NCBI RefSeq assembly: GCF_902148855.1
Contig: NC_043964.1
Location: 30,800,840-30,864,839, forward strand
Source of the DNA: Sphaeramia orbicularis
Taxonomy: Eukaryota > Chordata > Actinopteri > Kurtiformes > Apogonidae
DNA: 64,000 nt
Direction: 5' to 3'
Shown: positions 23,070 to 35,215 of the stretch, in pieces
Position numbering within the stretch: the first letter of the stretch is position 1
How the letters are laid out: each line of letters begins with the position of its first letter
Made by a program: the position numbers and the translations under genes
Notes under the pieces: generated by a model
The model's database searches: none
What the model saw: only the letters and a program-made list of their open reading frames with translations
Told to the model about the DNA's origin: nothing

Positions 23070-23110
23070 ATGTGAAGCAGTGATGCTCTGCAGGTGAATT
23101 TATACCTGCA
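23070..23110 (-). promoter_or_regulatory. noxo1 candidate TATA-type promoter
   Basis: On the minus strand TATAAAT reads from 23104 to 23098, about 115 bp upstream of the noxo1 ATG. This predicts a start near 23070 and a 5' UTR of roughly 85 nt. The duplicated CACCTGCAG/CCTGCAGG words around it may bind E-box factors. Prediction from motif and position only. Confidence 0.45.
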
Positions 23111-24046
23111 GGTGTGGCCATGTGAGTCATGGAACCATGGAACATACTTTCGTCACTGACAGGGAAGTACAGCATTGCTCCAAACCTGCTGTTTGGCATT
23201 GTAACATAAGACACACATTGGTTGGCATAAAAGTCAAAAAGAGGTCATGTCTGTTTTAAAGCACATGTGCACAGGACAACAGGTAAGGTCACATTATTTC
23301 CAAAGGAAATATCAGTGGCTGCGTTCCTATATTTGTTTTTCCAATAGAAGACATTTCTGTTCACTTTGATGAGACTTTTTTAATCAAATTACACAGTGAA
23401 AAAGCAGAAATAGATTCTGAGGAAAGTCTTGCAGACTAGAGTGTGGATGGGATGGAAAAGGTGTAATTGGAGCTGCAGATGCTCTTCCTCATGGAACCTA
23501 ATGACAGTTCATGGTCAAACTGCACGTCCACAATATCATTTTCCTCTGCAGTGTGTGCAGGTACACATATGTATGTCTAGTACCATCAGAAACTACAACT
23601 CCTGATGGTTCATGGACTTATGATTATTTGTTTATTAATTCTATTTATTTGTTCAGTGTTTATTCAGATTTATTCACTATATTTGGCCAAGAGGGATTAA
23701 AAGTGTGCAGCATGTTACGTTCTTTATTTATTTTTCTTGAGCTGATCAAAACAGTGACTCCAATATCTGTATCAGATATTGTAGAGTCTGATGGCACTGT
23801 CAGTTCATTTGATGAACAGTTTTTATATGTGATGCTTCCTGATGCTGTTATTCTTTATTATTCAAAAATATCTCTTCTTGTGTTTCCTTGAAAATGCATT
23901 CAAGAAATTATGTTTATTTTGTGTTAATTAAATTCTTTATAGGGCAGATGACAGATACTTAAAATGTTTCACTTCAAGTGGGTAAAGTAACAGTAGTGAG
24001 GGAAATAACCACAAAGCCACAAAAATGAAGAACCATGGAACAGATG
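23111..24046. other. Intergenic, nothing recognised
   Basis: The stretch upstream of noxo1 is AT-rich. The longest plus-strand ORF (23511-23891) is rich in hydrophobic residues, without splice context or a recognised domain. I see no gene or defined repeat. Confidence 0.5.
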
Positions 24047-24273
24047 ATGGGCTCTGTGCACAGCCTCACTACTTCCTGAACTTCAGGCGGCTTCTTTATT
24101 TCCTGTCTTTCATTATTGGACACACTGATTAGTCCAGGTGTTCCTGCTACTACTTGTTGTGACTACTGTGGTCAGACACACCCGGATTAATCAGTGTGTC
24201 CAATAATGAAAGACAGGAAATAAAGGAGTCACCTGAAGTTCAGGAAGTACTGGGTCTGTGCATAGAGCCCATT
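24047..24273. repeat. Foldback repeat with arms of about 92 bp
   Basis: The left arm 24047-24138 is nearly the reverse complement of the right arm 24181-24273. For example, TTTCATTATTGGACACACTG in the left arm faces CAGTGTGTCCAATAATGAAA in the right. Roughly nine in ten positions match, with a 42-bp spacer. It carries no coding capacity. It may be a foldback or MITE-type DNA element, or a local inverted duplication. Confidence 0.85.
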
Positions 24274-24303
24274 GGCAACAGGCATGAGATACTAATGCAA
24301 TAT

Positions 24304-24334
<31 letters not shown>

Positions 24335-25400
24335 CTTTATTTGTATAGCACTTTTCATACATGGTACATGTAGCACAAAGTGCTTCACATCAAACCCCCC
24401 ACTGTCCCGCAGTTGCAACTAAAAATAAAAGAAACAAAGTAAAGTAAAGCTTACAGTAAAAGTTTAATTAAAAGCTGGACTAAAAAGATAAGTTTTGAGT
24501 TTACTTTTAAAAATACTCGCAGTGGACCACAGATCCTCAGGTAGGCTGTTCCATAGTTTGGGGCCATAAAAGCTGAATGAGGCCTCACCATGAGTTTTGG
24601 TGTGGACTCTGGAAACAGTTAAGAGATTACTACCTGAGGACCTGAGGGTCCGAGAGGGCTCATATGTCAAAAGCAAATCACAGAAATATATAGGGCTAAG
24701 ACCATTAAGAGTTTTAAAAACCAATAAAAGCACTTTAAAATCAATCCTGAAGCTCACAGGGAGCCAGTGCAGAGACCTGAGCACTGGTGTTATATGCTCT
24801 GTCTTTCTGGTCCTCGTCAGCAGTCGGGCTGCAGAGTTCTGGAGCAGCTGCAGCGGTGCAATGGTCTTCTTAGGAAGACCCGAAAGGAGAGCGTTACAGT
24901 AATCAATGCGACTTGTGACAAATGCATGTATCAGAGTCTCTGCACTGGCTCGAGACAGAAAGGGTCATACTCTGGCAATATTTTTTAAATGATAAAAACC
25001 TGTTTTAGTGACAGACCTTATGTGTGGCTCAAAGCTAAGCTCACAAGCAAGTAAAATACCCAGACTTTTAACCCTCTCAGAAGGGTCGAGTGAATGGGTT
25101 TGGAGCTTAGCTTTAAGCTTCTCCCTCTGAGCCTCAGGACCAACAATTAAAACCTCGGTTTTGCCCTGGTCAAGCTGGAGGAAGTTTGCTGCCATCCAGG
25201 ACTTAATATCTAAACTGCTATTAAAAAGGGTGTTGATAGGGCTAAGGTCATCAGGAGACACAGCAATATAAAGTTGAGTGTCATCAGCATAACTATGAAA
25301 GTTAATGCCGTGTTTCCTGAAGACCTGTCCTCTAAGCAGCATATAAAGGTTAAAAAGGGTTGGACCTAAAATTGACCCTTGGGGAACACCACATTCCATT
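24304..25400 (-). mobile_element. 5'-truncated L2-clade LINE with reverse transcriptase
   Basis: Minus-strand translation from 25399 gives the RT core GVPQGSILGPTLF and YADDTQLYI, then SWMAANFLQLDQGKTEVL. It continues through [34 protein letters not shown] and [12 protein letters not shown] to a stop at 24464. These are hallmarks of the L2 (Maui-like) clade in fish. The reading frame is continuous apart from one in-frame TGA near 24960, at a likely CpG transition. The 3' tail has AAAAGTGCTATACAAATAAA followed by a (TGAT)n array (24304-24333 on the plus strand). The endonuclease and upstream parts are missing. Confidence 0.85.
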
Positions 25401-27891
25401 TTACACCTTAAAATATTAAATATAAGTTACATCATACATTTATATAGTCAAGATATCTTATTAATATTAAAATGTTAATTACACAGACATGAGTACAGCA
25501 GACACACTGATGCCCATAAAGTTGGAATAATTTTGTTTTCAGACACATTCCTCTATTTATTCCTACTTCTACACATCAATAATCACCTCTGACAAGATGT
25601 AATGATTATATACTGAGTCCCATTACATTTGATCTATTAAGAACAAATCAGTCACAAAAGAAAAAGTAAGAATATTTTATTCCAACAGCAACAGTGTATT
25701 TACATATGCATATTTATAACATTAATTCATACAAGACAATAATCACACAGAGACACACTGTTTGTAATCCAAGTTTAAACAATCATTAAGTATCTAGAAT
25801 ATATTGAGGCAAGTAAAGCTTTAAAGTCATTTAGCTGAATCACTGTAAGTCACTGCAGTAATAAGATGTACCAGAAACCTTTTTTCTCTATTTCATTGTT
25901 AGGAACTTGTAAAGCCAGCTTCTCTCCTGACCTGATTCCATGATCATGAGCACTGTGGTGTTAAATAATGTGGCAATCTGGATGATACTGATACTTACAT
26001 ACTTAACTGCACTTGCCCAGTCATCCCTTTTTGAGATGTTCAGCACAAAGTGAGTCCCTGGTTCAGTTTTGACTATGCAAACTCTTATTTTACACAATAA
26101 TTGGAACTTTTTTAAAGTTTATCACTCTGACAATGCAAATGATTACAACAAGGTGTAATACATCATCCTGCACTAACCATGACAGTAAAACTTATGCAAT
26201 AACATGGAATTTCCTCACACCCACACATTTGGAGCTGAGTTTCAACATATGTACAATAATAAAGACAAACACAGACAGGACTTAAAGACTCACATGAACT
26301 GAACCTGTTTGAGGATAGAGTGGTAGAATTACTGATTTATCATAAATATCTGTATTAATGTCATTTAGTTCTTTCAGTGTGATCTTTCTCTATATTCTTT
26401 ATTGATTATAAAGCATTATATTAACTATATTATAGCGCATGAGCTTATAATCATGATATTTTTAGTGTGAAATTGCTCAGTGGTACACGTTTTTCTTTAA
26501 GCTACTTTGTACAATTACTTAATATAAATTATTTCACCGACTTGGTTTAATGTATAATACATGGTTCTGTGTGCAGACACAAGCAAAAACAGGTGTTTAT
26601 CAGATAGGACATCCAACATTTGTTGTGTTTTTATTCATATTTAATATGAAAAGAGTCATCAATTTGGTTGTTTCCACAAAGCTGTAAAATTTTGATCATT
26701 ACAGCCAAAATATTTTTAAAAAATTAAGACAATTAGCATAATTTCTTGCAATGTAACTCGAAAACTAAGTGTGAGACTGAGAACTGTGAAAAGGCAGCAT
26801 TGTTAAAAATCGATAGGGGCGTTGCTGCTGACATAAGATTCCGTGTTTCTTTCCTGGTTCAGATCATGTGAATGGTTTCCTTTCCCCTGCATTCAGCCTG
26901 AAGCTGCGGCAGCACGTACACCAAACATGAGCCCAACACATCACTCACTGGTTGTCAACAAGAATGGAACAAAGGTTAACCCTTAGAATATTAATTATAC
27001 AAAAAAAAAAAAAACATGAAAAACTGTTTTGTCCTCCACTACCTTTTTTATAATAAAATGTCACATGAGTGATTTGAAAGGTTTATTATTTATCAGAGCA
27101 TCTAAAGACAGTGGTGATCAGCTCTTATTACATGAACTGACCAGATAATATGAATGAAACTGAACTACCCTGAACTTTTCCTGGGAACAAGTTGCATCAT
27201 GGATTGCTGCTTTTAGGTGATTTGTTTGCATATACCTAAATAGTTTCAGTCGGGGGGTCAGTCTGTAAACTTGACATTCAAAAGAAAACATCCCTTCGAG
27301 TCTTTTTTTTTTTTTTAGGAATGTGTGTAATTCATTCACAAGGGAAGAAGACTTTTAGTGGCTGATTAGTGACATCTAGTGTTGATAGCTGCTCTTTAAC
27401 AGAGCTGATCAGAGCATGGACTGAACCCTGAACACAGATGAATCCACTGACAGGGATAAAGTCGGTTATTTATCCTAAGGAGGCTCAGGTCCTTCGACAT
27501 CTGCCCTGAGATGATGCACATTTTACCAGCTGCTTTTAGCCAGTGAACTATTACACTGGAGAGGTAGCAGCAAATAAAAGGATGTGAAACAGCTGGAAGA
27601 AGTGGTGATGAAAGGTGGTTCATTGTTTGGAGAGAAGCAGGACTCACTCACTGGGGACTGGTGGAGACATGGACACTGAATAAGGTAGAGGACATCATCT
27701 AATACGACAAACCAGGAATCAGCTGCAGTTGGCGACTCACTTCTTTAAGCTAAATGTTACAGAAGATCTTTCACCTCCAGTGCCATTAGACAGTACAATA
27801 CCTTAGTCTGATGATTGCTTGTACCCCCCCGATTCAAAGGAGAGGCAAGGGGTATTGTTTTTGTTTTGGTTTGTTTGTTTGTTAACACTTT
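25401..27891. other. Intergenic, nothing recognised
   Basis: About 2.5 kb of AT-rich sequence between the LINE and the tandem array. Short ORFs on both strands lack known domains or splice-site support. No RNA gene is evident. Confidence 0.5.
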
Positions 27892-28400
27892 AGCAGCAAA
27901 ACTATTGGTTGAGTTCATACCAAATTTGGTTTATGTTTTGCAAGTGACCCAGATTAGATTTCAATACATTTTGGGAAAAATAGGTCAAAGTTACAATTTT
28001 TTAAATACATCTTTAATTTTTTTTTTCCCATTTACATATAATGGGGGTGAAATTTCAAATGTCTGTAGCAGCAAAACTATTGGGTGAATTCATACCAAAT
28101 TGACTTTATAGATTGCCAGTGACCCAGAATGGATGTCATTACATTTTGGGAAAAGTAGGTCAAAGTTTAAATTTTTTATGAATTTTATCCCCCCCCCCCC
28201 CCATTTACTTATAATGGGGGTGAAATTTTCAAATTTCTGTAGGAGGAAAACTATTAATTGAATTCATACCAAATTGACTTTATAGATTGCCAGTGACCTA
28301 GGATGGATGTCATTACATTTTGGGAACAGCAGGTCAAAGTTAAAATTTTTTTATGAATTTTTTAAATCTTCCCATTTACTTACAATGGTTGAAATATGTG
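27892..28400. repeat. Three-copy tandem array with a unit of about 174 bp
   Basis: Units start with AGCAGCAAAACTATT at 27892 and 28068, and with AGGAGGAAAACTATT at 28241. Each contains TTCATACCAAAT, CAGTGACC, CATTACATTTTGGGA and AGGTCAAAGTT, and ends with a CCCATTTAC-ATAATGGG palindrome. Copies 2 and 3 resemble each other most. A 14-C run interrupts copy 2. Confidence 0.85.
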
Positions 28401-28594
28401 TGAAGGGCATGGTTTGTTGCGTGTGGCACGACTTACTTGGTTTTGTTTGGTTTTCTTGAGCTGATGGAACGTTGAATTTCCTACTGTGGATCAATGAAGT
28501 TCATCTGTATCAATTCAACTTCCTTAACCAAAAGCCACCAATAAAACACCATAAAGAACATGATACAAAACAACTTCTATGAAATAGTTCACTT

Positions 28595-28600
28595 TTTATT
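28595..28600 (-). terminator. Probable gid4 distal polyadenylation signal
   Basis: AATAAA on the minus strand lies 1.85 kb past the gid4 stop codon. No recognised repeat or gene lies in between, so a long 3' UTR (about 28580-30452) is plausible. Confidence 0.45.
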
Positions 28601-30224
28601 CATCACTTGTAGCAGGTTTATCATACATCATCTCCTTTAAAGTAGTATCGACATTTTTTCTGACATTCCCAAACAAAAATGTTTACTCACATTGCACATT
28701 TGTCGTTTTCACTGTTACATAATCATTAAAAAAAAGGTAATTTTAAATTTTTCCCTTTGATTATGTTCAATCCACAACCCATTCATGACCTTTAAAAAAT
28801 TACATCAACTGTATTCCCTCAACATTTATCAAAATCCACTTATCATTGCTGCAGGCTACCAAACCAGCTGAAAGTCTAGAAGCAACAAAGAGGCAGGCAG
28901 GGAACATGCACTCGACAGTAGAAAACTTTACAGCAACTCTATTCAAGAGGAGAAGCCTTTCAGTATCCTTAATGCTGATGATTCTTTCTCACAATTCTCT
29001 TAAACACAGAAATATATTTTCATGATTTTGTTTAAATAATGTATTACAAAGAAACATTTAAAAATGTAAGGCAGCAGGTTTTTTTCTAAAGCATCACAGG
29101 AGGTTTGTTCTCCCTCCATCACCCGTTCCTACTTATCGCTCTCCTTCTGAGCCATACAAGGTGCTTTTCTTTCTTACAAAAAATTCAGTGTCACACTGTA
29201 GAGAAGCAAGACAATGTCACGTAACACTCTTGATGTCCAACTCTTGTGCCTGTTTTAAGAGAGTGCTCTAAAATTCAGTTAGCTTTTACTGCGTCTTGAC
29301 ACAAAAATGTGAAAATGATGACCTTAAGGTGACAACATAATGAAGAACACTAGGCCAAGCACTTTTGCATGACCGTCTTCTATTTTTTTATTACTTTAAG
29401 CTCTATGTGTGCCCTCAAAACCCACATACTGGCATCTCTAAACTTGTGGTCTATTGTTAGTTGACAAGTCTTGTGTGAATGAAATCTTATGTGTCAAAAT
29501 TAATAGGTCAGTAAATAAGTCGGAATGTACTGTAACATGTCTGAGCTTCAAATGCTGGTCAACTTCCCTCATTTTTATACCTTGAGGTCACCTTTCGTTA
29601 AAAAATAAATAAATCTCTCTTACACTGAAATTAGTTCTCTTATCTTAAACTGAAATAAAGTATGATGGGTGATATTACAAATCACATGTAGAGGTGACCT
29701 TTGGCTTGCATAAACAATATGTTACATCATTTACAGCTTTTGCAAAAACTGCATTTAGTTTTCTAAGAACGATAAGTTGTTATCATTAATTACTTGTTAG
29801 ATTAGTAATACTGTAATTTGAACACAGTCAAGCGGATTGATTTCACATTTGACCCACATTTTCAGCTTGTAAATACATATCATCCCTGATCATCAGAGCA
29901 ATCTTGCATAAAAACTAGAAACTTTTCAGTATTTCTTCTGTTGCAGCTTTTTTTTTTTGGCAATAGTCATACTTTGCACCAATCACTATGGAGCATAATA
30001 TTGCAGAGATAATGTACATTTAAAATTAGAGAAATAAATTAATCCTTACTCTAAACAGCTGTTCAACATTTCACTCGTCATACTTTCACTTTTCTTCGCT
30101 TAACTGAAAATAATTATGATTGGTGCCTCCACAAAAGCAAAACATGAACCTATTTTAACGTGTAAAAAGATACACAAACTTTAAGTAACAACAGGCCAAA
30201 GGAGGAGAAATTAAAAAACAAAAA

Positions 30225-30452
30225 TTAAATCCCAGGCAAACACCAGTCAATAATCTTGTCTCTTCTGTCTCCGAGCCTCCTGTTGTCCAGTTCAACAGGG
30301 GCATTTCGGACCATGTGTTTATTTCCCAGTAGTGTGGAAAACAGGTCAGCTCCAGACTTGGCACTAAAAGGCTCTCCGTCGATCCTGTCCCATTTAACCA
30401 TAGGGCAGCACGAACTGCCCCCTCCCTGACTCAATACTTTTATGTGTGTTTG
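30225..30452 (-). other. In-frame open stretch after the gid4 stop codon
   Basis: After the gid4 TGA the same frame stays open for 75 codons before TAA at 30227-30225. Its translation has balanced, protein-like composition (for example MVKWDRIDGEPFSAKSGADL) and it is more GC-rich than the AT-rich 3' UTR around it. The stop context is TGA-CAA, not the known efficient readthrough context TGA-CTA. It may be a conserved 3' UTR block, a lost exon, or chance. Confidence 0.3.
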
Positions 30453-32749
30453 TCACCGAAACTCATAAATGGGCATACTGCGTTCTCGAACATGGTTCAG
30501 GTTTAAAGACTGGTACCTGCAGATGTAAAAAAAAAAAAAAAAAAAAATTAATATAGTGTAAGTATCAGGTTCTTATGCAATAAAAGTATTATTTTTAACA
30601 ATTTAATTAAGCTTGTACTGGTGATTAGCAATGTGAAAAGTGCTGATAATTACCATTCAGAGCTCCTATGATAATAATAGCCTTCAATAGTGGCTGTAGA
30701 CTTCTGAAAGCAGATATAGTAGAAGCCTGCAAAGGAGGCACCACTGATGTCTTTGATAGTGTGGTCTGGAACTAGAAACTGCTCCTTCAGGGGTCAAAAA
30801 AGAGACGTCAGAGGTCATTGCTAACTTGAGGAGGGAGAGGAATCATCAAAGGCAGAGTTGTGCAATATTCATAAGTGTTACAGTCAGCTGACAGTTATTT
30901 CCTCTGAGGTACACAGCTGATTTTTGGATCAGAGTTAATGTTCAGTGCTAAACATGTTCATTCAGCATCAGAATATGCTTGACGTAATGTGTTGGTCTGA
31001 AAGCGTTTTAGCTAACAATGTAATTTTACAGCCCTGCCATAATTAAAGGTCCTGTTAAGACACTGTACTTACCTTCCACCTCATGAAGACATAATCACTG
31101 CTGTCTAGTGCTTCATAGTCAAAGTCATCCGAGTTGAAGGTTTTAGCATATTTGTAAAAAGGCTGAAACTTGCCCTGGTGAAAAATCATCAAATATTTGA
31201 AATATAAATATACAGAAAATAGCAAGACAAGTTTAAATCATTTTCGATCAGGTCTGGCTTTTTAAAGGCAATGCAATGCTGAAAACATCTGCAAATACTC
31301 AACAGCAGACAGAGATAGACACCAATAATATTTTACTTTACATTTGGAGATAACTACAACAGCACAAAATTAAAGAAGGAGACATACCCAGTGCTTTCTG
31401 TCCACATCCTCATCTGCATCCCACTTCCGAGTTAAAAATGGCCTCTTTCGACTGATAATTTCACCAGCAAAGAATGTTGTAAGAGTGGGATACTCCTTAA
31501 AAAAATAATGAAAAGTACAGACATGAGTAGCAGTTTAATTTTGCTTGCCATGTAGATTTTGCATGTTTATTTTCTGCACTAGATACAAGCATATAACTGA
31601 AAAAAAAAACAAACAAAACAAAAAAAAACACTGGTATTTGAACATGTTTCAGATGTTGAGCATGTATTCCTTGATTTTCTTATTAAACCTTTGTAAGCAA
31701 ATAGGTTTCCTTTCCTCCTTTCAATGCATGCTGCCTTAATGCAGAACCCTCCTGACCTTATTGCCTCCATACGTTACATAATGTAATGGGTATACAGTTG
31801 ACACACTTAGACCAAGGGCCATAACCTTAAAGAAGAAAGCAGACCTGATAGACTCACACAAGTCCACCTTTGATCTGTGTTACATTTAGCTGCATCAAGC
31901 AAGTGAAAACCAGTATGTGATTAATCTTTGGCAGAATAAAGGTCATTCTTACTACACCTGACCCACTTTAAAGGCTCACCTCGGTCAGACCTTTGATTTT
32001 CAGGTATCCACACAAATAGGAGTCCTCCACAGTCACATGCTGTAACAGACAAAATTATTATACGCAAGAAAAACACAGGTGCTCTGTATTTCTATGAGGA
32101 AAATGCCAGAACAGGTGGTGTGAAACGACAAAAAGACAAAAGCATGAATGAAACAGCTGTTGATGGTTTACTGCTATTACTATGAAAATCCGCACTAATA
32201 GATCAACTTAATTTCACTGAGCTATTTGCACAAACATTAGTGTGTTTGGTACTACGGATTTCATAATACAAATAAAATAAATAAACAGTTACTCATTGCA
32301 ATTTGGTCCAAATTCAAGATGCCACAGTAGAAATACAAGGCTACCTCAAAATTAGGTCACCGTGCTAGTACGTATTGCATGACAACCATAAAAAGTCAAA
32401 GAAGCTAACGCTGGTTTGCAGTTAGCAACCAAGGCTAGGAATCTTATGTGCTGACTTTGCACATAACGCAAATCAAACTACATTTTATTATCAAATAGAT
32501 TTTGCAATGAAGTCACGAATTTACCTGCAAAACAACCTCGACGTCGTAGGCGTTGCCTTTGCTCTTCTGATAACCCCGAAACTGTGAGCCGCTGTAGAGC
32601 AGAGTTGTGGCTACCCCCGGCTGATGGGCGTTGATCGGGGCAGGGGGAACAAGAGAGGCCGAGGATGGGCAGGCCGAGTCGGGGGAACAGCAGCACTCTG
32701 CTCGGACGGGCATGATGAGCGCTAAAGTGTCACCGTCAGCAACCGTCAT
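30453..32749 (-). CDS. gid4: Gid4, N-degron receptor of the GID/CTLH E3 ligase, 6 exons
   Basis: Exons in transcript order: 32749-32525, 32039-31980, 31495-31388, 31174-31073, 30784-30654, 30516-30453. The product is 229 aa and nearly colinear with human GID4 from its MPVR start onward. [20 protein letters not shown] opens the beta-barrel, followed by [17 protein letters not shown] and a C-terminal IYEFR. The family binds N-terminal Pro-type degrons inside the barrel. The ligand-contacting residues known in human (Glu237, Tyr258) correspond here to Glu166 in KEQFLVP and Tyr187 in AGFYYICF, both present. I took the first in-frame ATG (32749); a second ATG at 32713 would start at MPVRAEC, as the shorter human form does. 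A 75-codon open stretch follows the stop in frame (separate entry). Confidence 0.97.
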
Positions 32750-33000
32750 GAACTCCGTGTCTTAAACACAACACAGCTAGGGAGAAGAAGGTACTGACTG
32801 AGCAGGGCCTGTCAGCTGCAGAAATAAACCCAGGTCTAAAACTTTGTCCAATTTTCCAAACCGTCCATGGACTGGCTAACAGACAGGAATACACCGACGT
32901 CTCATTTGAGAATCTTGCTTCACTGAATTTCATTGGTTAGAAACTGGTGCTCGCCTCTTATTGGATAGATCTTCGAAAAGCATTCTGGGAAATGTATGCA
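32750..33000 (-). promoter_or_regulatory. gid4 promoter with ZNF143-type and CCAAT motifs
   Basis: Two CCAAT boxes on the minus strand (ATTGG at 32932-32936 and 32960-32964 on the plus strand) lie 24 bp apart. Next to them GCATTCTGGGAAATGTA (32980-32996) is the reverse complement of the Staf/ZNF143-THAP11 core (TTCCCAGAATGC with an upstream ACA). The cluster is 180-250 bp upstream of the start codon, as expected for a TATA-less housekeeping promoter. Confidence 0.55.
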
Positions 33001-33577
33001 ATGTAACTAAACTAAGACTACAACCATCACTAGTTAAGAGGAATTAAGTCCCTCTCAACTTTCTTCCAAATCGAACATAATTTGTTTCCATTGTTGTGTT
33101 TTTACAACCACTCTCTCTCCTTGTCTGATCTGATTTGAATATCAGATTAATGTTATTTAGAATGGGCTTTTTTCCTCACGAGAACATACTTTCCAAAAAT
33201 GATAACACATCATAACTTACTTCACTTTAGTTTTCATCACTAAATTGCAAAAAGAATCAACTGCCATAACCATTTTAATGACCATCTCCATAATATCATA
33301 AAATCATAAAATACTGTTGATTGACTGAGAAAACAAACCATTTTGCAGACCATTTCCAGTTCCTTTTTAAACAACATAGCTAGTAGTTTTTTGTTTTTTG
33401 TTTTTTTTATCTCAGGAGGATGTCAGAAACTATATTCACTTTGCTTTGTTCCATTCTATTCACATGTGCATATTGTTAACTGTTTTTCTTTCTCCTTTTT
33501 TATACAAAGCAATTTACAGAGATGTAAACAAAATCTTGTTCCACTTTGCTACTTGTGTTCTGCAATGACAATAAACC

Positions 33578-33626
33578 CTATTCTATTCTATTCTATTCTA
33601 TTCTATTCTATTCTATTCTATTCTAT
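33578..33626. repeat. (TATTC)n microsatellite behind a retroposon tail
   Basis: Pentamer array preceded by TGCAATGACAATAAACC. This is the same tail-plus-array arrangement as at 20080-20152. Confidence 0.8.
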
Positions 33627-33839
33627 GTTGTCTTATGCATTGAACCACTAAAATGCTGAATAAACAGTACAGCAAAGCCATCATTCATCTGTGCGTCAGA
33701 TGGGTTTTGCGATGCATCTGTGTGTTAGTGCAACAGTGGTAGTGCCTTGTTGTAATTGCATAGTGCTTACTGCTTCTCGCCCTAACACCAGCTAACACCA
33801 CTGGATAGGAGCCTGTCTGCGAAAAGAAAGCTAAATGAG

Positions 33840-34198
33840 CATGAGTGGCGGAAGCAAAAAAATTGTGGGTGGGGCAACTTAAAGGGGGGTCTGGAGGTCC
33901 TTCCCCAGAAATGTTTGTAATGAGTAGATACCATTTCCTGTATTGTGGTGTATTTTAACACATGGTTTGATACTTCTATCTAGCTATAGCAAAAGTAGAA
34001 ATATGGGTACATTTGGTAATTTCCCTCACAGGTTGGCCCCAGTCAGATCAAGTAAGAGTATTGTTACTTTAGAACAATGTTACTCAAGTAGAAGTAAAAA
34101 GTATTTTGCATGAAAACTACTCTTAAGAGTGCCATTTATCCAAAAAGTTACTCAAGTAAATGTAACAGAGTAAATGTAACTCGTTACTACCACCTTTG
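33840..34198. mobile_element. Tol2-like hAT terminus and adjacent repeat
   Basis: The right border reads GTTACTCAAGTAAATGTAAC, then ACTCGTTACTACCACCTTTG. Its reverse complement begins CAAAGGTGGTAGTAACGAGT, close to the CAGAGGTG ends with ACTTGAGTA-rich subterminal words of Tol2-type hAT elements. The left part (GGGTGGGGCAACTTAAAGGG) is another common fish repeat. No transposase ORF remains. Confidence 0.45.
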
Positions 34199-34350
34199 AT
34201 GACGATACAATTATCATTGTAGCCTATAAAATATTTTAAGGAATATAACAGAACTATGTATAATCAAAGGGGCAAAAGACCGGCCATTAGTGCCTCCCAA
34301 GCAGATTTATTTAACACTGTTGGTCATAACATTACATCCAGTGATGAGTT

Positions 34351-34538
34351 CTTCTTTCTTTCTTTCTTTTTTTTTTTTTTTTTCAATTTCCCCCTCTCAG
34401 TTACTGTACAATATGTAATACCTACCCCAAGGAGTACCAGTTCGGGAACCTCTGCCTTAAATAATTTTAATTTGAGAAAGAGAGCTGAGAACCTTATATA
34501 ATGTTGCTAGACAAAAATTCTAACTTACCTCATTCTCC

Positions 34539-34576
<38 letters not shown>

Positions 34577-34577
34577 C
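34351..34577. repeat. Two microsatellites: (CTTT)n/poly-T and (CTGT)n
   Basis: CTTT units and a T run lie at about 34351-34383, and about nine CTGT units lie at 34539-34577, between gid4 and drc3. The sequence between them is unremarkable. Confidence 0.85.
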
Positions 34578-34649
34578 CTGCTCTGTTGCTGTGCCACTGC
34601 CACTTGCCCTCTCTGCTGCCTAATGACATATGCAACATTTCCACACTCA

Positions 34650-35215
34650 TTTATAATGGCTTGGGCGCCCATGCAAGTGAGTAAATCTTTCCTGCCACTA
34701 CACAGCCTCCCAGCATCAGGCCTGCTGTAGTGCCTCCTAGTGGTGATACATGGTAACTACACCCATCTGGCCTTAGGAAAATCTACACAGACTACAGAGG
34801 AGGACTGGCCCCCAGATGTGCCGTGTGCAAGCCAGTCCCCCAGCTATGAGTAGCCTCACTGCCTTGTGAGCCCTATGGATAGGACAAGGCTAAGGGACCA
34901 AACCCTGACAGAAAAGTGGAGTGGAGCCCTGCAGGTGAAAGCCTGACAACTAGCCAGACTGTCCAACAACTCCCGCAACTAAAACCAAGGCCAGACATAT
35001 TGCTCTGCTCTCCTCTGGGTCCCCTTGGAACAGTCGAGTGGAGGACCCTGGTGCATGGGCAACCCTGGTTCTCCATATACGCTGCCCAGGCTTTTGTGCG
35101 TCATGGAGAAGAGACTCCATTTTTGTGCCACAAGCGAATTGGGCTTTTCAGCCACCAAGCCCACTGTAGCACAAGATGGACGCCATCATCTTTTGAGACA
35201 GATGGAGGCCAGTAA
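34650..35215. repeat. GC-rich probable interspersed repeat, class unknown
   Basis: This block is clearly richer in G+C than its surroundings. It has open stretches on both strands, for example 34916-35215 plus, but no recognised domain, no splice signals and no poly-A tail. Its abrupt composition change suggests an inserted element fragment, perhaps the untranslated region of a retroposon. That assignment is inference only. Confidence 0.35.

Noticed and set aside
22852-23214. Minus ORF of 120 codons covering the noxo1 first exon
   Set aside because: It is in another frame; the true first exon ([10 protein letters not shown]) uses the ATG at 22985 and a donor after 22920.
25888-26097. Minus ORF of 69 codons between noxo1 and gid4
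   Set aside because: No domain, no splice context and AT-rich surroundings; probably chance.
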